Assembly (NCBI GenBank): GCA_021613335.1
Contig: JAJTWR010000332.1
Coordinates: 2,759,001-2,823,000 of the forward strand
Direction: 5' to 3'
DNA length: 64,000 nucleotides
From: Whitmania pigra
Lineage: Eukaryota; Annelida; Clitellata; Hirudinida; Haemopidae
This document shows positions 61,329 through 64,000 of the stretch, in pieces. How positions within the stretch are numbered: the first letter of the stretch is position 1; each line of letters opens with the position of its first letter. Made by a program: the position numbers and the translations under genes. The notes beneath the pieces are model-generated. The model had not been told where the DNA came from. It saw only the letters and a program-made list of their open reading frames with translations, and did no database searches.

Positions 61329-61779
61329 TTGCAAGCAGTTTTTACATTAAACATCTCGTACTGTAAATTTGTATAGAGTTTGAAGATGCAAGTTGGATTG
61401 CAATCATTTTCTTTGTGAACACAATTTAAAGTCTCATTCTCGAGATGTTATTCTAAATGTTTTGCATGTCATGGACTTTAATAGAATGTCTCACTAGCCT
61501 AAATTAAATTTTATTTTATTAGTCTTGAGTTTAGTCTGCCATTTTCCACTAATTTCCAGCACAGTCTATGGGAATGTTGCCTGATCATCCAGATACGTAA
61601 ATAATGTTAACTTATAACTAGTGGGATGTCAGTTAAAACGTTCAGTCAAGTGGAATGGTCACTCACCAGTTTTAGAGAAGTACAAACAAGTTTGTTGGGG
61701 GAGGGGAGTTAAATTAATCGAGCTGTCAAATGTTTTTGTCTGTTGCCAGTAAGGAATGCCAAAGTTTGGATTAGGCACC
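61329..61779. other. Shared 3' region between STIL and the ankyrin gene
   Basis: Convergent 3' ends are 450 bp apart. A TTTATT at about 61.51 kb (AATAAA on the minus strand) could serve the ankyrin gene. No coding sequence is visible. Confidence 0.5.
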
Positions 61780-63636
61780 TTAGGAATCCATTTCCTTTTG
61801 CTCCGTGGTGTCTGTGTCTTTCTTCGTTTCATTCTTTTGCGTCGTGTCAGCCATAGTGGTTTGGTTTTTGCAGGAGGTATTCAACATCACTTTCATCCAA
61901 TCGCTGGGTTTTGGATAAACTTCTGAATATTTGTTGAGGTCCACTGGCAGGAAAGGAAACGGAGAACAGCAGGTCTTGCCTTTCTTTCTCTTTGCCTCAA
62001 AAAAGTGTTTCCTAAACATGGCTTTCGGGCAACGATGGTTCATCGGAAATGACTCCACAGTATTAACCTTGAGTTTGCTATATTCTTTGCAATAAATATC
62101 ATACATCTTATATTCGAGAGGATTTGCACCAGGAATCGTGCATTCGTTTAGTGCTTCACGAGTGAACAAACCGTTCTCAAAAACTTCTTTGATCATGCGA
62201 CTGTATTTCTTAGAATAAGGAGATTTCTCAGATTTTGGCAAAATCAGTTCCATTATCACACAAACTATAAGTTTGCTAGAAGCTTTTTGGTTTTTGGCAA
62301 GTGGTTTGCGGCCAACATTTGTGATAGTCTTTCCTGGTGTCCGAAAATTGGCCATAGCGGCGTCCTTGATGCATTTGTTTTTTAGAGCCCACACGGCTGG
62401 AGCTTGGATGCGGGGACGGGAATACACCATCTTCGAAATTACAAATGAATCGTCTTCAAGATTTTCCTCCTCTTTTTCTTCTCCTTCTTCTTCGATTTCC
62501 ACTTTTTCAGAGTTGCCTTTTGCATCGAAAGTAAATTCCTCTAAAGTAAATTCTCTGCAGACCGGCTTAGGGTCTACGAAAGGATTTTCTTCCTGTTCTG
62601 AATTTCCCTCGATCTCTTCTCCAATTTCATTTTCTTCCTTTTCATTTGTTTTAAGGGGTGTTGACTTGGCTTTTTCTGTCGATTTTGACGAAGTCTCTGG
62701 CAAATTTTCTGTTCCTATCTTGTCGTCCGTTGAGGTTTCAAGCACCGGTTTTACTTTGAAAAATTTTTCCTGATGTTGTGAAACATTTAAGTAGTCCCAG
62801 TGTTTCAAATCGAGCGAAAAATGCATTGCATATTTAGTCATCTTACTCCTGTCAGCCTCGTTATCAATATGCGACACGTCAAATGGAACTGAATCCGATC
62901 TAGCCGCCTTTGAAGCTCTGAGCAACTTAGCTCGCTGAGAGATGCTAGGTCTGTATTTATCCATGAAATTTATGTTGATGGCTTCGTACCGAACCCCGAG
63001 AGCGCAACAACCCGACTTTCTCGTCTCATTTTCCATCCAGTTTGCTTCGTAATTTTGATCTGTCAGGAGTCTGGTAAGATGTGCATCGTTTTTTGTGGGG
63101 TACTTAACTTCTCCAATAAGATCTCGGAGAATAATATAGCTTGCTGGTTTCCTGTATATTTTGGCAAGGGTTAAAGGTGTTTTGCCAGCCGCATTTTCTG
63201 TCATCCACCCGGACGGACTTATGCCACGATGAAGGTCGTGCCTAATTAACTTTTCAACAATATACGGGTTTCCGCTCACAGCTGCATAATGCATTGCTCT
63301 GTTGAAAAGCAAATCAAGGCATTGAATGTTGAATCCAGAATAGCCAAGAAGCACTTCTGACAATTCCTGACGACAAAACAAGCAGGCGTAGTGCAGTGCT
63401 GTTAAACCTCTAAAGTCCTGTTGATCCAACAGCACTCGATGCGTCGTCAGCAAATTTCTTGCGATTTTCACTCCCCACTTCTCGTCGTCTATGAGGGCGC
63501 AGAGCATCAAAGGAGTTTGTCCACGATCGTTCTTTACATTTACCCCGTAATCGAGTAGGACTAAGAGATGAATCTGATTGAACATCCCCTTGCTTATCGC
63601 GTCCGCAATAGTCGCCTCTAACTTTGGACGGGGCAT
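61780..63636 (-). CDS. Intronless ankyrin-repeat protein, 618 aa
   Basis: Single open frame from ATG 63634-63636 to a stop at 61780. The N-terminal 180 residues hold about four ankyrin repeats: GQTPLMLCALIDDEKWGVKI, FRGLTALHYACLFCRQELSE, NRAMHYAAVSGNPYIVEKLI, and AAGKTPLTLAKIYRKPASYI. The centre is Lys/Ser-rich and includes a strongly acidic stretch (VEIEEEGEEKEEENLEDD). The C-terminal 170 residues, with NPLEYKMYDIYCKEYSKLKV, match no family I know. The intronless structure and the DDEKWGVKIARNLL pattern recall ANKRD34-like genes, but I do not claim orthology. It might be an old retrocopy or a naturally intronless gene. Its 3' end faces STIL. Confidence 0.85.
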   Translation of the reverse strand: MPRPKLEATIADAISKGMFNQIHLLVLLDYGVNVKNDRGQTPLMLCALIDDEKWGVKIARNLLTTHRVLLDQQDFRGLTALHYACLFCRQELSEVLLGYSGFNIQCLDLLFNRAMHYAAVSGNPYIVEKLIRHDLHRGISPSGWMTENAAGKTPLTLAKIYRKPASYIILRDLIGEVKYPTKNDAHLTRLLTDQNYEANWMENETRKSGCCALGVRYEAININFMDKYRPSISQRAKLLRASKAARSDSVPFDVSHIDNEADRSKMTKYAMHFSLDLKHWDYLNVSQHQEKFFKVKPVLETSTDDKIGTENLPETSSKSTEKAKSTPLKTNEKEENEIGEEIEGNSEQEENPFVDPKPVCREFTLEEFTFDAKGNSEKVEIEEEGEEKEEENLEDDSFVISKMVYSRPRIQAPAVWALKNKCIKDAAMANFRTPGKTITNVGRKPLAKNQKASSKLIVCVIMELILPKSEKSPYSKKYSRMIKEVFENGLFTREALNECTIPGANPLEYKMYDIYCKEYSKLKVNTVESFPMNHRCPKAMFRKHFFEAKRKKGKTCCSPFPFLPVDLNKYSEVYPKPSDWMKVMLNTSCKNQTTMADTTQKNETKKDTDTTEQKEMDS

Positions 63637-64000
63637 TTCGACCGTTATTTAGAATCCATGGCACAAACTACTTCAACCTTCACATTAAATTTCATGTGAA
63701 CTTCACATCGCAAGTTGCAACGATCATATTTACAAATTTTGAACTGCATGTGACGTGTCTAAATTAAGATTTTAATTGTTCCTATTGTAGTTTGTGGGTA
63801 CTTTACTTTATAAACATACAATTAACTGTGTTAATTGGATTTTTATTGAACAGTAGAAGACGCCGTATATAAACATATAATATCTCGTGTTCTAAAGGCA
63901 CATCTGAAAGGACATACTCCCGCTTATGGGACTTTTAAGTGACGTTTAAAACAAATTAAAAACAGAAAAAAAAACGAAACTGCTATTTAGAGAACAAAAA
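63637..64000 (-). other. 5' flank of the ankyrin gene
   Basis: AT-rich sequence upstream of the minus-strand start, with no other gene. It should include the promoter or 5' UTR, but no clear element is visible. Confidence 0.5.

Noticed and set aside
62273..62773. Plus-strand 166-residue Ser-rich open frame
   Set aside because: Antisense shadow of the acidic region of the ankyrin gene.

Overview
This is animal nuclear DNA, AT-rich, with spliced genes. Every multi-exon gene joins with consistent reading phase at GT-AG boundaries, and introns run from about 70 bases to 2.3 kb. There are tRNA-derived SINEs, ATT microsatellites, hAT and Mutator-type transposons and LINE fragments. The gene set (an NR2C nuclear receptor, a group VI phospholipase A2, a FRMD4-type FERM/CUPID scaffold and a STIL centriole protein) fits an invertebrate metazoan, probably marine. 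I cannot name the phylum from sequence alone.

Layout. 1-6964: flank with a tRNA-like repeat and a small MITE. 6965-13121 (+): NR2C (TR2/TR4) receptor, 12 coding exons. 14405-21609 (-): PLA2G6-type ankyrin-patatin phospholipase, 16 coding exons found, start codon not found; it is tail-to-tail with NR2C, poly(A) signals about 55 bp apart. One of its introns holds a hAT element inside another hAT. 21610-36088: almost gene-free, with SINEs, a 565-bp TTC/ATT microsatellite, a pogo-like MITE, a LINE 3' remnant and one orphan minus-strand terminal exon. 36089-38178: two unassigned ORFs that may be alternative first exons of the next gene. 38179-47058 (+): FRMD4, 20 coding exons. 48882-53722: a transposon nest. 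A 4.6-kb Mutator-like element (9-bp TSD) sits inside a tandem duplication, and a 3.8-kb two-gene transposon (AT TSD) is inserted in its transposase gene. 54262-61328 (+): STIL, 19 coding exons. 61780-63636 (-): intronless ankyrin-repeat gene, tail-to-tail with STIL.

The host genes do not form one pathway: a transcription factor, a lipid hydrolase, a cortical polarity scaffold, a centriole duplication factor and an ankyrin protein. The best leads are the transposon nest, where removing the inner element and one AT copy restores the Mutator reading frame, the inner element's transposase plus DUF4806-like gene pair, recurrent GTTAG 5' splice sites, a Gly-to-Asp change in the NR2C first zinc finger, and a phase-neutral extra exon in the FRMD4 FERM domain.
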